From NCBI GenBank assembly GCA_017384185.1, contig JAFNUH010000177.1, forward strand, positions 1-7,073: a stretch of 7,073 nt of DNA, read 5' to 3'. The notes under the pieces were generated by a model. The model was given only the letters and a program-made list of their open reading frames with translations. It was not told the DNA's origin and ran no database searches. This DNA is from Alistipes sp. (GTDB taxonomy: Bacteria > Bacteroidota > Bacteroidia > Bacteroidales > Rikenellaceae). The translations under genes were made by a program, and so were the position numbers. Each line of letters opens with the position of its first letter. The stretch's first letter is position 1. Below are positions 1 to 5,206 of the stretch, in pieces.

Positions 1-86
1 TAGAAGGCGTAGCGGAAGAGTTGCTCCTGCCACTGATCTATCCACTCGGCGAGTTGTTCGATATTAGTTTTTGAGTTTGGTTTCAT
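1..86 (-). CDS. Probable sigma-70 family RNA polymerase sigma factor, N-terminal fragment
   Basis: Read on the minus strand from ATG at 86, the frame stays open to the window edge and gives 28 residues, including WIDQWQEQLFRYAF. The run 'LFRYAF' after an acidic, aromatic helix resembles the start of region 2 in Bacteroidota sigma-70/ECF-type factors, which direct core polymerase to particular promoters. Only the first helix is present, so the DNA-binding regions cannot be checked. The gene is divergent from the TIR-WG gene and shares a 118-base intergenic region with it. The family call rests on a short motif and is tentative; a different helical protein is possible. Confidence 0.55.
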   Translation of the reverse strand, partial: MKPNSKTNIEQLAEWIDQWQEQLFRYAF

Positions 87-99
87 TGTGTAAAAGTTT

Positions 100-128
100 A
101 TATTTTCAAACGCTGCGTTTGACTATAT
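100..128. promoter_or_regulatory. Interrupted palindrome in divergent intergenic region, operator-like
   Basis: Perfect 8-bp arms TCAAACGC (106-113) and GCGTTTGA (115-122) flank a single central T. Beyond two unpaired bases on each side the symmetry resumes with ATAT (100-103) and ATAT (125-128). The site is 14 bases upstream of the sigma-factor start and about 46 bases upstream of the TIR-WG -7 box. Size and symmetry suit a dimeric regulator, but a transcribed hairpin in the sigma-factor leader is equally possible. The regulator is unknown. Confidence 0.4.
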
Positions 129-173
129 GACGTGAAAATAGTAAAAAAGACGAAACGTAAGGGTAAATTTTGT

Positions 174-181
174 TAACTTTG
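174..181 (+). promoter_or_regulatory. Promoter -7 element of the TIR-WG gene
   Basis: TAACTTTG matches the Bacteroidota -7 consensus TAnnTTTG and lies 23 bases before the TIR-WG ATG. No TTTG is visible at the expected -33 position, so it may be weak or may use an activator. The bases between it and the ATG are AT-rich with no Shine-Dalgarno site. Confidence 0.6.
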
Positions 182-204
182 TATAAATAATAACTTCATA
201 ATAT

Positions 205-1569
205 ATGTCACAAGAGGAATATGAAATTTTCATTTGCTATTCTCGCAATGACGCTGTAGTAGCTGAAAAAGTATGTACAGCGCTCTGTAGAGAAGGAATT
301 AGTTATTTTATAAATCGTCAAGAGATTGAAGAGAATGATAAAACTCTAAAATCTTTGACTGATAAAATAGCTAATTCTAAATTGTTTCTTCTCTTGGCAA
401 GTGAAAACTCTTATGGATCAGATTTTATTTTAGACCAAATTCGTAACGCATATTACAATGCTCCGATGGTTACCTATGTGATAGATGGAGCAAGATTACC
501 ATTGGAGATTGATGATTTGTTTGGTTTTATGGATTGGTACAATATAGACGACCACCCAATTGATACAGTCCTTATGGATGAGTTGCGAAGAAAATTAGGG
601 TATGGTTATAGAAAATCAGTACTGACCGAGCGCGAAAAATATCTTTTAAGCCTACCCGATAATGAATTTGTGAAATTTAAGAAACATAGCAAATTTGGAG
701 ACTACTATGGATTCAAACTGGAATCAACCGATGAAGAAGTTGTATCACCTATTTATAAAAGGGTAAGTTACTTTTGTGAAGGTTTGGCGAAAGTAGAAGA
801 TAGTAGTTATGTAGGCTTTGTAGATAAAACTGGAGCTGAGGTTGTCCCATTGGAGTATTATAGCGCTAATTCTTTCCGAGAAGGGTTGGCTGCTGTGTGG
901 ACAGATAGTGGCTGTGGCTTTGTCGATAAAACTGGCAAAGTCGCTATACCTATAAGATATAGTATAATTGATAGTTTTAGTGATGGACTTGCCGCTGTTT
1001 TACCATCAAGCGAGTGTAAGTTTGGTTTTATAAATCATAAGGGAGAAACAGTAATTCCATTTGAATATGATGATGCAAGTTCTTTTAGCGAGGGTTTGGC
1101 AAAAGTTCGGATAAATAATAAATTAGGATTTATAAACAAAGACGGGGCAGAAGTAATTCCTATTAAATACGACGATGCCCAAAATTTTAGCGAAGGACTC
1201 GCAGGTGTTAAATTAAGCGGATTATGGGGCTATATAGATAAAAAGGGTAAAGAGATAATCCCCATAATGTTAAAATATGATAATGTATCTGTATTTCGTG
1301 GAGGTTTAGCTTGTGTTAAATTGAATCAGAAATATGGTTTTATTAACAACGAAGGTAAGGAGGTAATTCCCATTATATATGAATTTTGTATATATACATT
1401 AGCTATTGGCTTTATGAATGGAGAGACTTGTCGAGTTAAATTAAATGACGAATATTTTTGGATAGATAAAAATGGAAATAGAGTAGATGAAATTTCTCAA
1501 AAGTATTTAGATAATAAATTCCCTTTGCAAGAATTAGGAAAACTTAGTATATTTGTAGAAACAGAATAA
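205..1569 (+). CDS. TIR domain / WG-repeat fusion protein
   Basis: A 454-aa protein with an N-terminal TIR domain (about residues 5-135) and a WG-repeat array (about 169-430). TIR hallmarks are the first strand YEIFICYSRND (6-16), the BB-loop region GISYFINRQ (31-39) and SENSYGS (66-72) before helix C. TIR domains can hydrolyse NAD+ or act as adaptors; WG repeats are thought to form a beta-repeat binding surface. Seven repeat units begin near residues 169, 204, 238, 274, 308, 342 and 378, with a partial one at 418; unit pattern GFIdkkGkevIPikYd...FseGLAkV. Only one unit (LWGYIDKKG) keeps the classic Trp. The usual catalytic Glu aligns with Gln78 (codon 436-438), so NADase activity is doubtful. 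There is no signal peptide or membrane span, so it is probably cytoplasmic. The gene is AT-rich, with 7 of 16 Arg codons AGA/AGG against none in thiL, suggesting transfer. It stops 2 bases before thiL. Defence or sensing is inference. Confidence 0.88.
   Translation: MSQEEYEIFICYSRNDAVVAEKVCTALCREGISYFINRQEIEENDKTLKSLTDKIANSKLFLLLASENSYGSDFILDQIRNAYYNAPMVTYVIDGARLPLEIDDLFGFMDWYNIDDHPIDTVLMDELRRKLGYGYRKSVLTEREKYLLSLPDNEFVKFKKHSKFGDYYGFKLESTDEEVVSPIYKRVSYFCEGLAKVEDSSYVGFVDKTGAEVVPLEYYSANSFREGLAAVWTDSGCGFVDKTGKVAIPIRYSIIDSFSDGLAAVLPSSECKFGFINHKGETVIPFEYDDASSFSEGLAKVRINNKLGFINKDGAEVIPIKYDDAQNFSEGLAGVKLSGLWGYIDKKGKEIIPIMLKYDNVSVFRGGLACVKLNQKYGFINNEGKEVIPIIYEFCIYTLAIGFMNGETCRVKLNDEYFWIDKNGNRVDEISQKYLDNKFPLQELGKLSIFVETE
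1524..1555 (+). promoter_or_regulatory. thiL promoter inside the 3' end of the TIR-WG gene
   Basis: TTTG (1524-1527), a 20-base spacer and TATATTTG (1548-1555) match the Bacteroidota promoter consensus TTTG-N19-21-TAnnTTTG at every defined base. It ends 16 bases before the thiL ATG and lies wholly within the last codons of the TIR-WG gene. thiL can therefore probably be transcribed independently of the upstream gene, with a very short leader. Confidence 0.72.
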
Positions 1570-1571
1570 CT

Positions 1572-2603
1572 ATGAATCAGAAAAAACGCACAGAGATAGC
1601 CGAGTTAGGCGAGTTCGGGTTGATTGATGAGTTGACAAAGGGTGCTACCACATCCAACAAACGTACGCTATGTGGCGTTGGTGACGATGCTGCCGTTATT
1701 GCCGCAGGGCGTGACGATGCTACGGTTGTGACCACCGACACGATGCTGGAGGGTATAGACTTCGACCTTACATATTTCCCGCTGAAGCACCTCGGATATA
1801 AGGCTGTGACGGTTGGCGTGAGCGACGTGTTGGCGATGAATGCGCAGCCCGAGCAGATAATGATTTCGATAGGCGTGTCGTCGAAGATTCCCGTTGAGGC
1901 GTTGCAGGATTTGTACGAGGGTATAAATTTTGCCTGCAATGAGCTGGGCGTTGATTTGGTTGGTGGCGACACGACAGCCTCAATGACAGGTCTTGTGATA
2001 AACATCACCACCATAGGTCGTGCCAAGCGCAAGGCGATAACTTATCGTAGCGGTGCGCAGTTCAACGACCTAATCTGCATCACAGGTAATATGGGTGCGG
2101 CGTATATGGGTTTGCAACTCCTGGAGCGTGAGAAGCGAGTGTTGCGTGATGTGGAGAATCCCGAGCCGCAGTTCACAGGTTATGAGTATCTGTTGCAACG
2201 CTACCTGAAGCCTCGTGCCCGCAAGGATATTATTGATGTATTGGCAGAGGAGAAGATTGTTCCCACCTCAATGATTGACGTCTCGGATGGATTGGCGAGC
2301 GAGGTATTGCAGATTTGTAAGGCGTCGAAGTGTGGCGCACGAATCTACCTCGACCGTATTCCTATCGCAAAGCAGACCTCGGCATTGGCAGAGGAGATGC
2401 ACATCGACCCCGTTGTTGCTGCGCTCAATGGTGGCAACGATTACGAGTTGATGTTCACCGTGCCTTTATCTATGCAGGAGCAGGTTATGCGTCTTGGATT
2501 GGTCGATATTGTGGGTCATATCACTCGTGAATCGACGGGAGCATATCTTGTTACGCCCGACGGAAGCGATATTATGTTACGAGCACAAGGTTTTAAGGAG
2601 TAG
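1572..2603 (+). CDS. thiL: Thiamine-monophosphate kinase ThiL
   Basis: A 343-aa cytoplasmic enzyme that phosphorylates thiamine monophosphate with ATP to give thiamine diphosphate, the last step of cofactor synthesis. Family signatures are present in order: GVGDDAAV (35-42, Mg/ATP site), TTDTMLEGIDF (54-64), VGVSDVLAMNA (81-91), GGDTT (131-135), IDVSDGLASE (235-244) and GGNDYEL (287-293). This is the AIRS/PurM-type fold, slightly longer than the E. coli enzyme (about 325 aa). The ATG follows the TIR-WG stop by 2 bases; a start further upstream would lie within that gene and its embedded promoter. No TPP riboswitch precedes it. A small membrane-peptide ORF follows after 3 bases. Arg codons are all CGN, unlike the gene before it. 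It looks intact. Confidence 0.96.
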   Translation: MNQKKRTEIAELGEFGLIDELTKGATTSNKRTLCGVGDDAAVIAAGRDDATVVTTDTMLEGIDFDLTYFPLKHLGYKAVTVGVSDVLAMNAQPEQIMISIGVSSKIPVEALQDLYEGINFACNELGVDLVGGDTTASMTGLVINITTIGRAKRKAITYRSGAQFNDLICITGNMGAAYMGLQLLEREKRVLRDVENPEPQFTGYEYLLQRYLKPRARKDIIDVLAEEKIVPTSMIDVSDGLASEVLQICKASKCGARIYLDRIPIAKQTSALAEEMHIDPVVAALNGGNDYELMFTVPLSMQEQVMRLGLVDIVGHITRESTGAYLVTPDGSDIMLRAQGFKE

Positions 2604-2606
2604 CGT

Positions 2607-2714
2607 ATGAAGAAGGTAAAGAAGATATTGGTTGTGATAGGGGCGATTGTTATCTTTGTTGCGATGACCTTTGCAGCGTATCACTACTGGGAGTATGTAA
2701 ATGCTTTGTATTAA
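2607..2714 (+). CDS. Small single-span membrane peptide (35 aa), unknown function
   Basis: ATG at 2607, 3 bases after the thiL stop, opens a 35-codon frame ending TAA at 2712-2714. The peptide starts MKKVKK, continues with a hydrophobic stretch (about residues 7-26, ILVVIGAIVIFVAMTF...) and ends in an aromatic polar tail, HYWEYVNALY. A basic N-terminus, one span and a short tail are typical of small inner-membrane proteins; there is no lipobox Cys. AAGGAG at 2595-2600, inside the end of thiL, is a good Shine-Dalgarno site 6 bases before the ATG, unusual for this phylum and support for translation. It is probably co-transcribed with thiL. I do not recognise the family, and a chance ORF cannot be excluded. 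Confidence 0.55.
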   Translation: MKKVKKILVVIGAIVIFVAMTFAAYHYWEYVNALY

Positions 2715-2765
2715 AGACGATGTGACAAGGCTCTTTTGGCATCTGGCTTGACCTCGAAATGCTCA

Positions 2766-2886
2766 TTTACGTTCGGTAAACTGCGCTTTCTCGCTCTGCG
2801 ACCAGCTTCAACCGACGCTGCGGAGCGAGAGCAGAGAGTGTTTACACACTATGCCGAGCCGCAAGGAGGAAAAGCCACTATCGTGG
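2766..2886. repeat. Hairpin-rich intergenic segment; possible dispersed repeat or structured RNA
   Basis: The 242-base gap between the small peptide ORF and the lipoprotein gene holds no convincing gene but is full of inverted repeats. TTTAC/GTAAA (2766-2770, 2776-2780) has a 5-base loop. TCTCGCTCTGC/GCGGAGCGAGA (2789-2799, 2820-2830) is an 11-bp stem with one G-U pair around a 20-base loop. AGTGT/ACACT (2837-2841, 2846-2850) and CCAC/GTGG (2875-2878, 2883-2886) follow. The segment is more GC-rich than the flanks at 2887-2925. It resembles intergenic repeats in Bacteroidales, but only a genome-wide comparison can show whether it is repeated. Transcription reading on from thiL would include it. 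Confidence 0.4.
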
Positions 2887-2925
2887 TGGGTTAAAATAGC
2901 TCTTGTTACACAATTCTATAAAATA

Positions 2926-2953
2926 AGGGTGCTAACTTGCTGTTAGACACCCT
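2926..2953. terminator. Bidirectional terminator between the thiL unit and the lipoprotein gene
   Basis: AGGGTGCTAAC (2926-2936) pairs with GTTAGACACCCT (2942-2953) around a 5-base loop, leaving one bulged base. CTTTTATT follows on the plus strand and TATTTTAT on the minus strand, so it can work both ways. Its minus-strand edge is 3 bases past the stop codon of the lipoprotein gene. Its core recurs at 5162-5190. Confidence 0.75.
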
Positions 2954-2956
2954 CTT

Positions 2957-3628
2957 TTATTCTTGTAGATATAATCTCGATTCCACTCCCCTCTCCGTGC
3001 GGAAAATCATCACCTCACGGCTCTCGGTGTTGCTGTCCGACTGCTTAGTGACTCTTGCCGTAATCTTAAACCTGCGCTCACGACGTTGTGGCAGTGTCGG
3101 CTCCTCATCTTTTTTGCGTTTCTCAGCCTTTTCTATCTCGGGCGGCAGAGATATTATGCCGTGAAGAATAATCTGCTCATCTTCGCCCGACAGCTGCCAC
3201 GATGTGAAATGCAGAGCCTGCTGTGGTTGGTGTTGGATGATTCTACCTCGAGGCTTCAGCTCCAAATCTATTTGCAGTTGAGCCTTGGGTGCCGTTGTCC
3301 AGCGACCCAGCGCCTTTGGATATGTCGTATCTGTTGTTATTGTCAATGCGAGGGGCAATTCGCTTGGCTCCGATGAGGGCATATATATCACCTCGGCAAT
3401 ATTCCCCTCGACAACTTCGCCACCCTCAAACTCTGTCTGCTCATCTATGGCGAAGTGACGCACGCCTATGGTGTCACCCTTTATTATAATGCTCTCCGAT
3501 GAGGACGCAGCCTCGATATATCCTGCGGCAATCATCGGCTCAACCTCAGTCTGACGGCACGACACAAGTGAGCCAACCATTAGTAGGATGGCTAAAGAAA
3601 AAGTGTATGTCGAAATGCTCCGTTTCAC
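2957..3628 (-). CDS. Lipoprotein with OB-fold and lipocalin-like domain
   Basis: A 223-aa predicted lipoprotein. Residues 1-24 are a type II signal peptide with lipobox LVSC (Cys24), so the mature protein should be anchored to a membrane facing the periplasm or the surface. Residues about 30-103 (GYIEAASSSESIIIKGDTI...GNIAEVIYM) look like a small OB-type beta barrel related to the NlpE C-terminal domain. About 106-215 resembles the lipocalin-like domain of Bacteroides lipoproteins (ALGRW..., DLELKPRGRI, SWQLSGEDEQIILHG), interrupted by a highly charged insertion at about 164-187. The ligand is unknown. The start is GTG: no in-frame ATG exists between an upstream TAA (3638-3640) and the signal peptide, and starting later would remove that peptide. 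The -7 box ends only 4 bases before it. The domain assignment is from recalled family resemblance. Confidence 0.75.
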   Translation of the reverse strand: MKRSISTYTFSLAILLMVGSLVSCRQTEVEPMIAAGYIEAASSSESIIIKGDTIGVRHFAIDEQTEFEGGEVVEGNIAEVIYMPSSEPSELPLALTITTDTTYPKALGRWTTAPKAQLQIDLELKPRGRIIQHQPQQALHFTSWQLSGEDEQIILHGIISLPPEIEKAEKRKKDEEPTLPQRRERRFKITARVTKQSDSNTESREVMIFRTERGVESRLYLQE

Positions 3629-3632
3629 GCTG

Positions 3633-3640
3633 CAAAGTTA
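3633..3640 (-). promoter_or_regulatory. -7 element of the lipoprotein gene
   Basis: On the minus strand TAACTTTG fits TAnnTTTG. Only CAGC separates it from the GTG start at 3628, so transcription would begin at or within a few bases of the start codon. No clear -33 TTTG is visible. Confidence 0.6.
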
Positions 3641-3754
3641 TAAAATATCGCCGTAAAAGCCGAAAATCATATAAAGTTAGGAATAATTTTTGGTTTTATG
3701 CAATTTTTAGGGCAAAATATTCTCTCGGAGGGTATGTTTTTTAATAAGTTTTTG

Positions 3755-3762
3755 TAATTTTG
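3755..3762 (+). promoter_or_regulatory. -7 element of adk
   Basis: TAATTTTG fits TAnnTTTG and lies 31 bases before the adk ATG. TATG (3733-3736) is a poor -33 candidate 18 bases upstream. The 165-base intergenic region (3629-3793) carries this and the divergent lipoprotein promoter and nothing else I can identify. Confidence 0.6.
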
Positions 3763-3793
3763 GCGTCAGTTAGGTCAATAAACTACAACCATT

Positions 3794-4369
3794 ATGCTTA
3801 ATATTATATTGTTTGGTGCGCCCGGATGTGGCAAAGGTACACAGGCGGCGCTTATTAAGGAGAAGTATAACATTAACCACATCTCAACCGGCGAGGTTAT
3901 TCGTGGTGAGATTGCACGTGGAACGGATCTTGGCAAGAGTATGCAGGAGTATATCGAGGCTGGTAAGTTGGCTCCCGACTCAATCGTTATCGGTATGATT
4001 CGCAACTATATCGCCGAGCACAAGGATGCCGTAGGTAATATCTTCGATGGTTTCCCCCGCACTACAGCTCAGGCTGAGGAGTTCGACCGTATCTTGGCTG
4101 AGGATGGTTTGAGCGTAAATGTTATGGTCTATATGGATGTTCCCGAGGAGGAGCTCGTAAAGCGTATCCTTCTGCGTGGTAAGGACTCTGGTCGTGCCGA
4201 CGATGCTTCGGAGGATGTAATCCGCAACCGTATCGCTGTTTACCGTGAGCAGACAGAGGTTGTTGCTGAGCACTACTCTAAGCAGGGTAAGTATGTAGCC
4301 GTAGATGGTGTAGGTACAATGGAGGAGGTATTCAACCGCATCTGCGCAGCTATCGACGCAAACAAATAA
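3794..4369 (+). CDS. adk: Adenylate kinase
   Basis: A 191-aa cytoplasmic enzyme that interconverts ATP + AMP and 2 ADP and balances adenylate energy charge. Visible motifs: P-loop GAPGCGKGT (8-16), AMP-binding HISTGEVIR (29-37; Glu33 where Asp is more usual), FDGFPRT (84-90), and the RGKDSGRADD stretch (128-137) carrying conserved arginines. The LID is the short form with no zinc Cys motif, matching the roughly 190-aa class found in Bacteroidota rather than the roughly 215-aa E. coli type. The ATG is fixed by the P-loop position and by the promoter upstream. It is monocistronic: own promoter, and a strong terminator 41 bases after the stop. Confidence 0.97.
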   Translation: MLNIILFGAPGCGKGTQAALIKEKYNINHISTGEVIRGEIARGTDLGKSMQEYIEAGKLAPDSIVIGMIRNYIAEHKDAVGNIFDGFPRTTAQAEEFDRILAEDGLSVNVMVYMDVPEEELVKRILLRGKDSGRADDASEDVIRNRIAVYREQTEVVAEHYSKQGKYVAVDGVGTMEEVFNRICAAIDANK

Positions 4370-4410
4370 TCTGTTCAATAATAATGCAGCTTGCTTTTTA
4401 AGCAGGATTT

Positions 4411-4440
4411 GAGGGATGGGCGATGCTCATCCCTCTTTTT
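4411..4440 (+). terminator. Intrinsic terminator of adk
   Basis: GAGGGATGGG (4411-4420) pairs with CTCATCCCTC (4426-4435) in a 10-bp stem with one G-U pair and the loop CGATG, followed directly by five T. It separates adk from the tRNA-Glu unit. Confidence 0.88.
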
Positions 4441-4484
4441 ATATCTTTTTATTCAGCCAATTAGATACTTTTTTCATCCGTTTT

Positions 4485-4515
4485 ATTGCATATTCTATTT
4501 TTTTACTTACCTTTG
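4485..4515 (+). promoter_or_regulatory. Promoter of tRNA-Glu (and probably rpsT)
   Basis: ATTG (4485-4488, one mismatch to TTTG), a 19-base spacer and TACCTTTG (4508-4515, a full TAnnTTTG match). It lies 42 bases before the mature tRNA, leaving a short 5' leader for RNase P removal. It is the only promoter-like site I see before rpsT. Confidence 0.65.
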
Positions 4516-4557
4516 CACCGCTAAAAGTCCCCACTTTGGTTGGAATAATAGCGGTAG

Positions 4558-4629
4558 GGTCCATTCGTCTATCGGTTAGGACGCAAGATTTTCATTCTTG
4601 AAAGAGGAGTTCGACTCTCCTATGGACTA
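4558..4629 (+). tRNA. tRNA-Glu (anticodon UUC)
   Basis: A 72-base cloverleaf. The acceptor GGTCCAT pairs with ATGGACT (first pair G-U) and the discriminator is A at 4629. The D arm is GTCTATCGGTTAGGAC. The anticodon stem CAAGA/TCTTG (4584-4588, 4596-4600) holds loop TTTTCAT with anticodon TTC at 4591-4593. The variable loop is 4 bases, and the T arm AGGAG/CTCCT has loop TTCGACT. CCA is not encoded (CAA follows), so it must be added after transcription. It decodes GAA and GAG; charged tRNA-Glu may also feed tetrapyrrole synthesis in organisms with GluTR. Confidence 0.96.
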
Positions 4630-4835
4630 CAATGACTTACACCTGGGGCTGAGATGGGTGGCGTTTGAAAGACGTTGGCTTGTTTTGGAACAGAGTGTTT
4701 GACAGCGGTAAAAACTTTTAGGTGGCTTACGAGGTCGCCATAACACCAAAAGGTGTTCGGAACGAGAGCCGCACTCGTAGATGTGGCATAGACAAAGAAA
4801 ACAGAAAGAGTAAAAATAAAAAACTAAAAACAACT
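4630..4835 (+). other. Structured spacer between tRNA-Glu and rpsT; candidate rpsT leader
   Basis: These 206 bases contain no TAnnTTTG box and no stem followed by a T run, so rpsT is probably transcribed from the tRNA-Glu promoter. Several stems are possible: GGTGGC/GTCGCC (from 4721, two wobble pairs), AACACC/GGTGTT with an AAAA loop (4742-4757), and ACGAG/CTCGT (4762-4766, 4774-4778). The last 35 bases are A-rich and unstructured, suited to ribosome loading at the rpsT ATG. S20 autoregulates in E. coli, so an autoregulatory leader is possible but unproven. The in-frame GTG at 4722 is not a credible start. Confidence 0.45.
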
Positions 4836-5090
4836 ATGGCAAATCACAAGTCATCAAAGAAGAGAATCCGCCAGACAGCTACTAAGCGTGCGCACAACCG
4901 TTTGTACCACAAGACTGCTCGTAACGCTGTTAAGGCTTTGCGTAACACAACTGAGAAGGGCGCAGCAGAGGCATTGCTTCCCAAGGTATCATCAATGCTT
5001 GATAAGTTGGCTAAGCAGAACATTATCCACAAGAACAAGGCTGCTAACTTGAAGAGCTCACTCGCACTCCACGTTAACGCATTGGCATAA
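4836..5090 (+). CDS. rpsT: 30S ribosomal protein S20
   Basis: An 84-aa, strongly basic, helical protein that binds 16S rRNA in the body of the small subunit. The N-terminus [13 protein letters not shown] and the C-terminal segment [15 protein letters not shown] are S20 signatures, and the length is normal for the family. The ATG at 4836 is chosen over an in-frame GTG at 4722 because S20 begins M-A-N/H-K; the extra 38 codons would have no family counterpart, and an A-rich tract precedes the ATG. It is the only coding gene in a probable tRNA-Glu/rpsT unit ending at a strong terminator 21 bases after the stop. Confidence 0.97.
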   Translation: MANHKSSKKRIRQTATKRAHNRLYHKTARNAVKALRNTTEKGAAEALLPKVSSMLDKLAKQNIIHKNKAANLKSSLALHVNALA

Positions 5091-5111
5091 TCCCTGCGGA
5101 TACAACAAGAT

Positions 5112-5143
5112 AAAAGACTACTCCAAAAGAGTAGTCTTTTTTT
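5112..5143 (+). terminator. Intrinsic terminator of rpsT
   Basis: AAAAGACTACTC (5112-5123) pairs perfectly with GAGTAGTCTTTT (5129-5140) around a CAAAA loop, and the T tract continues to 5143. The A run on the other side lets it also stop minus-strand transcription. Confidence 0.92.
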
Positions 5144-5161
5144 GTTAATGATAGAATAAAT

Positions 5162-5190
5162 AAGGTGCCTAACTTTGTGTTAGACACCTT
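5162..5190 (-). terminator. Terminator of the Gfo/Idh/MocA-type lipoprotein gene
   Basis: On the minus strand AAGGTGTCTAAC pairs with GTTAGGCACCTT over 12 positions (one U-G pair) around a 5-base loop, followed by ATTTATTC. The wobble is tolerated only in minus-strand RNA; on the plus strand it is a C-A mismatch, which fits use by the minus-strand gene that stops 16 bases before it. It shares its core with the hairpin at 2926-2953. Confidence 0.75.
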
Positions 5191-5206
5191 GTTGCACTTT
5201 GTTGTG

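Noticed and set aside
1577..2032. Open frame of 151 codons antisense to thiL
   Set aside because: It is a shadow of the conserved thiL frame, with no recognisable motif or promoter.
205..2714. A functional TIR-WG/thiL/membrane-peptide defence operon
   Set aside because: thiL is a housekeeping gene with its own promoter inside the upstream gene, so adjacency probably reflects insertion, not joint function.
3086..3489. Open frames on the plus strand opposite the lipoprotein gene
   Set aside because: Low-complexity, Cys- and Leu-rich translations that overlap a frame with a clear signal peptide and domain pattern.
3980..4378. Open frame of 132 codons antisense to adk
   Set aside because: adk is unmistakable here; the antisense frame has no motif of its own.
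4392..4404. TGCTT-TTT-AAGCA hairpin as an adk terminator
   Set aside because: The stem is only 5 weak base pairs and no T run follows; the hairpin at 4411-4435 with its T tract is the better terminator.
4649..4654. CTGAGA, a core motif of the TPP riboswitch, with a thiamine gene elsewhere in the window
   Set aside because: The other conserved TPP-riboswitch segments are absent, it lies before rpsT rather than thiL, and a six-base match is expected by chance.
4722..4835. In-frame GTG extension of rpsT by 38 codons
   Set aside because: S20 proteins begin at MANHK; the extension has no family counterpart and covers the structured leader.
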